Shown piece by piece: positions 60,002 to 64,000 of a stretch of 64,000 bases of DNA. The first letter of the stretch is position 1; each line of letters opens with the position of its first letter. This DNA is from Paragyromitra xinjiangensis (taxonomy: Eukaryota > Ascomycota > Pezizomycetes > Pezizales > Discinaceae): contig JBCAMK010000001.1 in the NCBI GenBank assembly GCA_038503065.1, positions 124,001 through 188,000 on the forward strand. The letters run 5' to 3'. A program made the position numbers and the translations under genes. The notes beneath the pieces were generated by a model that was given only the letters and a program-made list of their open reading frames with translations, had not been told where the DNA came from and searched no databases.

Positions 60002-62439
60002 GATAAACTCATTAAATAGTTTCAAGTGACGAAATACAGTTGGCAGCAGGAGGGCCTACACAAACTAAATCCAGTTCAGAGTCGTAAAGCCATAAATTCA
60101 AATAGCTTAGTACGTACCGAAGTTGACTATGCCAGTATCTAAGATCGGGGACACAAGAACAAATTAAACTTGATTTTTGTCTAATTTGGTTTTTTTAGTA
60201 AATCTTCCAGCCCAAGTCGACGTCGCGATCATCAACACGCATGGCGCTTTCCGTCATCTGAAACCTGTCTCACCGACAAATCTGTCTACCGGCAGCATGA
60301 GTAATGGATGATCCTTCCGCCCAATAGAAGATACATACGTGGTAAAATACAACCTTGATAGAACGTCCTTTAGCAAGCTTAAGGCTAGAGGTGGTTGGTC
60401 ATGACTTCAGGTATTGGTCCACTAGAGTACATCGACGACTATTACTAAAGGATCGACGACAACCCTGGCCCAGATATTGGACGATATCAATTGAACTGGT
60501 TCCTAGCGCAGTCCCGCCGATATCTTCGCCTTGCATAAGTAACGGCCTACGAGATGCTACTTTCGTTTACAAGACCAAATCAAGAGCTTCGTAGATAACC
60601 GATCCAGAAATGCTATTTCAGCCCTATACACTTTCCGAACCTCAACATAGTTCAAGTTCAATAGAGCATGTTAACTTAGACTATTTCTTAAGCGATCTCT
60701 ATGAGATAAGCGTGTAGGCCCAGGAAATTCAACCACTTTTTTTTAGGAAAGCATCGACCCCGCGAAGAACCTCTTCCGGGATTTCGGCCAATAAAACAGC
60801 AGTATGCCGATTCCACTTCTCTAGCCTCTGATACACCATAAAGATGAGTACGAAACGTGTACAAGCAGTCGCGAAGCACCAAACTGCCACTTCCTGCGAT
60901 ATCAGTCATCAAGGACAGCAAATCCCAATATTTAGTTCTCCAATGACCTCTTCTCTGGCGATATTTCCGCCCCCCGGCCTTGTTGATGTTAATCTATTCA
61001 ATCTTTTCATTGCGCCGCGCCGCCGCACACTGCTCTCATAGGGCTCGAGGCTGCTACCATAAACCATACGGGCTAACAACCACCAAGCAAGTGTTATTCT
61101 CTATGTGTTGTATATTTGGGCTGGGAGTTAGAAATGAACTTTACTAGGAAAAGTTTCTGATTTGCGCTGGAATATCATCCGTTAGCTTTAGATCTGAGAC
61201 CTGCATTTCCAAGTTCCCGAAGACTAGCAGCATCCAATTCCAGGAAATCAAAATAGATCTACAGTAGGTACTTAAGCTAGGTACTTCAAACTGATCACCA
61301 AGGTAGCCCGGTTTAAAACTCATTTCTATTTTGTTTTTACACCTGCGGGTGCTCGTGACTCTGTAGTGTTTCTGGGCCAGTCACTTACGTGAATGTCGAA
61401 CCCCAACAAGCTCCATGTCACTTGTTACTTGTGCCTTGCGCCAACCAATTTATGTTGATCATCCTTTTTAGTGCACGAGAGTTAGTGCTTAATCCTGAAC
61501 CTCTTAAATTTCGATATAGGTAATACTGGGCGCGGCACTCGTTTTCCGTTTCGCATACACCTAGGCCCCAGTATACAAGGTGGTACATATCTAGCGCGCA
61601 TCTACGTCCGAGTGACTGAGGCCTTAAACTAAAATCCACTTCTTGATACAAACCCACAAAGAATGGCTTGATGGGCCATAGCTGCTCGAACTAAGCGATG
61701 GAAAGCTGGAAACCGAACCTAAGATCGATCATGTATTTACTCTTGGAACAATCTGCCAACTTCGTTCAAGAATCTCACTGCGGCCGCCTGTTTGGCTCGC
61801 ATTAGAGGCGTCCAGCCCTCAAACCAAAAAATGTTGTTGGTCTACTCTGCAACATAGATCCGGAATGCTTTTGGAAGACGTCGACACGAAACACCCACAT
61901 CAGCACCCAATATCTCTAGAGGTTAAGAATGGCCCAGTGATCACGTGAATGTCATAACACTCAAGAGAATAGATATAACTTATCCATACTAAGAGAAGTT
62001 CCTCGATAGCTAAATCTAATATCCATCACTCCTTTACCGTAGGAAACAGATTTTAGCGCTTCCGTTCGGTGCTTTTGCGACGGCGAAAATTCATTCGTCA
62101 CACTGTAAAAAATACACTATAGCGAGCCTCAATTAAGTTTTCACCATCAATGCTTAGCGCTATTTCAACCAACCCCAAGCTCCACATGTATGATGTTCAT
62201 ATCTCCCAAAGGAAGACAAGGGATAGAAATTTACAGCGCTCTTTAGTTAAACTAATCGTTAACACTCAGGAACCGAGACTTGTTCCACATCTACCCCTAA
62301 ATTTTCAACCGATTGTAACATCCGTCGAAAGCCATATTTATCCTTAGACCGAACTTTCCTCTCTAGCTTAGTTGTTTGTGTATCCCGGGTAATAATGCGG
62401 GTTTATATTTTACAAAGGCAAGCCATAGTCACAAAACAT
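60002..62439. other. Gene-poor stretch between mobile elements and tRNA
   Basis: About 2.4 kb without an intact gene. An ankyrin-like relic lies at about 61742-61920 on the minus strand. I recognise nothing else. Confidence 0.5.
61742..61920 (-). pseudogene. Possible ankyrin-repeat relic
   Basis: One minus-strand frame reads LEILGADVGV, later a stop, then EGWTPLMRAKQAAAVRFLNEVG. The GWTPLMRA helix start and the LGADV loop resemble ankyrin repeats. An in-frame stop and the absence of flanking repeats suggest a decayed fragment. The match is short, so this is tentative. Confidence 0.3.
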
Positions 62440-62510
62440 GGTTTTGTAGTGTAATGGCTAGCACCCGGGATTCTGATTCCCGTAATCTGGGTTCGACTCC
62501 CAGCAAGACC
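62440..62510 (+). tRNA. tRNA-Gln (anticodon CTG)
   Basis: A 71-nt cloverleaf without intron. The acceptor stem is GGTTTTG with CAAGACC (one G-T pair). The anticodon stem CGGGA/TCCCG encloses loop TTCTGAT, with anticodon CTG at 62473-62475. The T arm is CTGGG-TTCGACT-CCCAG. It decodes CAG codons. A T7 run follows six bases downstream. Confidence 0.95.
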
Positions 62511-63009
62511 TTCAATTTTTTTCCCGACCGCCTCAGTCAACCACGCAAAGCGCCTAAACTTTGCTTCCTAATATTTTTGTACTTTCTACCACTATTTTTA
62601 TGAGACTCAATCTCAACTATTAGGATAGGAATTAGCGAGAAACTTGTATCTCGCACTGAGGAGCAGAAACCGGCCCGGTAACGATACCAATGGAAAAATA
62701 AGTTATCGCCAAGCAGCCTAGGAGCTTTTCCCAGCGCCCAAATTGTGGGGCTCTCAAAGCGAAAGTGAGGTTGTAGGGTTATTGTACTTTACTCTGAAAC
62801 CCTAACCCATATCTAGTTCCAGATTTGAGTGACATACCATGACTTCGGTCGGCACACCCCCGTCACCCAAGAGACAGAAACAGAATTTCCCATAACGTCT
62901 TCGACCATACGAAACGCGACCATATCTCTGAGAACCTTTCAATGGTGTATGTGAATTGGTAAAAGTGGTTGCTATGTAATGGTTAAATGCGGAGGCTAGG
63001 CATGTTGAG
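62511..63009. other. Spacer between the two tRNA-Gln genes
   Basis: About 500 bases starting with the Pol III terminator of the first tRNA. I see no gene in it. Confidence 0.6.
62516..62522 (+). terminator. Pol III terminator of tRNA-Gln(CTG)
   Basis: A run of seven T residues begins six bases after the mature tRNA 3' end. Confidence 0.8.
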
Positions 63010-63080
63010 GGTTTTGTAGTGTAATGGATAGCACACGGGATTTTGATTCCCGTAATCTGGGTTCGATCCCCAGCAAGACC
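63010..63080 (+). tRNA. tRNA-Gln (anticodon TTG)
   Basis: A 71-nt cloverleaf without intron. Acceptor and anticodon stems are the same as in the upstream tRNA-Gln, and the loop is TTTTGAT, with anticodon TTG at 63043-63045. The T arm is CTGGG-TTCGATC-CCCAG. It decodes CAA codons. It differs from the first copy at only five positions. Confidence 0.95.
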
Positions 63081-63094
63081 TTTATTCGCAATTA

Positions 63095-63101
63095 TTTTTT
63101 T
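63095..63101 (+). terminator. Pol III terminator of tRNA-Gln(TTG)
   Basis: A run of seven T residues about 15 bases after the mature tRNA 3' end; a shorter TTT precedes it. Confidence 0.7.
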
Positions 63102-63222
63102 GCCGCGACCTTCCGGGACTCCAAACGGCTCTAGCAGCACACTAGAACTTGTACCATATTTTTCCCTTCTCAATCTAAACTACGGATACTGATACTTATG
63201 CGGAATAAGGTGATTGTTTGTA

Positions 63223-63701
63223 TGGCGCGCGCTGTCTTAAACCTCGACCAATCATATTGGTGCGTGGAACGCCTCTATCTCACAAATGATGCCAAGAGTC
63301 CCGCATAAAGGAGCCTCTTCCTCCTACCAAAATATGCTACTTCTGGTATTTCCACTATTGGTACTTCTCAATGTAATTTCTATCAAAATTTACTTCCCCT
63401 GGCCTTCTATATATAAGTTTACCTTGGATAGTGAAATATGATGCGATTTCTCCCTGCGTACATCTCATCATGGTCATAGCACCTTTTAGAACGTTCCACT
63501 CTGTGATTTTTACAGCAAAAAGTAGGGTCTGATATATTATAATTCCACAACAACCATTGTTTTCTCTAGCTTATACAAAGCTATTCAGTCTTTACAACAT
63601 GATTCTAGAGACTTCTTAGCTTTGCTTGTGTAATTTGGCTTACTGTGGAACTCGGAATTAGAGTCAGAAAAGGTGGTCGAGGTCTAAAACTGCGCGCGCC
63701 A
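63223..63701. mobile_element. 479-bp TA-flanked MITE with GC-rich ends
   Basis: Terminal inverted repeats of about 28 bp: the left end TGGCGCGCGCTGTCTTAAAC plus CTCGACCA, and the right end (reverse complement) TGGCGCGCGCAGTTTTAGAC plus CTCGACCA. TA dinucleotides flank both ends (63221-63222 and 63702-63703). The interior is AT-rich and without an open frame. Confidence 0.75.
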
Positions 63702-63703
63702 TA

Positions 63704-64000
63704 ACTTCACTAGCGAAACCTTCTGTGGACGGTCTATCTGATTGGAAGCGATATGAAGAGCGTTTACTAACACAAATGAAAGGCCCTAGTTACATGTAGA
63801 TATGAACCCTTTGAAACTTAGGGATACTACATGTGCTAGAGAAAAATTCCCATAGTTCCTCGATCGATCCTAACCCTAACCCCAACCCTGCAAAGTGACA
63901 AAACCAACCATAAATAATACCGTTTTTGGTATCTCTCTTGAGCACAAAGAGACCCAGCCAACCCTTAAGACATCATTATGATTCTATCTCTATTTCAAGA
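63704..64000. other. Window end with a short telomere-like motif
   Basis: No gene is seen. A CCTAACCCTAACCCCAACCC motif lies at about 63869-63888. Confidence 0.6.

Noticed and set aside
1..64000. CRISPR arrays, rRNA genes, operons or prokaryotic defence systems
   Set aside because: None seen; intron-rich genes and codon context are those of a fungal nuclear genome.

Overview
The window looks like nuclear DNA of a filamentous ascomycete (Pezizomycotina). The genes are split by 45-110 nt GT-AG introns with fungal CTAAC-type branch points. The proteins are typical of that group: a Zn2Cys6 regulator, a secreted PL4 rhamnogalacturonate lyase, a phenol-hydroxylase-type flavoprotein, a secreted L-amino-acid-oxidase-like enzyme, a Pom33/TMEM33 protein and a DHA1-type MFS transporter. 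A Helotiales/Leotiomycetes source is my guess from the gene and repeat style, and the sequence does not prove it. Gene density is low: about 16 protein genes, two tRNA genes and several decayed mobile elements in 64 kb. All exon joins were worked out by hand from splice signals, reading phase and family conservation.

0-6.3 kb: a 994-aa coiled-coil, Gln-rich protein with an RRM-like C-terminus, convergent with a seven-exon flavin monooxygenase that carries an N-terminal NTF2-like domain. 6.3-10.3 kb: repeat-rich DNA with a transposase relic, an 80-nt direct repeat and a fold-back structure. 10.3-15.9 kb: a small Myb/SANT-like gene and a Zn2Cys6 transcription factor, both on the minus strand. 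15.9-21.5 kb: a long stretch without a convincing gene.

21.5-33.5 kb: an NmrA-like protein, a short-chain dehydrogenase, a convergent rglB-like rhamnogalacturonate lyase with three possible CreA sites upstream, deoxyribose-phosphate aldolase, and a small orphan gene. 33.5-38.2 kb holds no recognisable gene.

38.2-52.0 kb: a compact metabolic block of an aromatic-ring hydroxylase, a class V PLP enzyme, an MFS transporter, an unknown two-exon gene and a short-chain acyl-CoA synthetase. It could be a small catabolic or specialised-metabolism cluster, but that rests on adjacency alone. 53.7-58.6 kb: Pom33/TMEM33 and a secreted L-amino-acid-oxidase-like flavoprotein.

58.7-64.0 kb: a mobile-element landing zone with three distinct TA-flanked inverted-repeat elements (629, 207 and 479 bp), an ankyrin-like relic and two nearly identical tRNA-Gln genes with different anticodons (CTG and TTG). 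I found no CRISPR array, rRNA gene or prokaryotic-type system.
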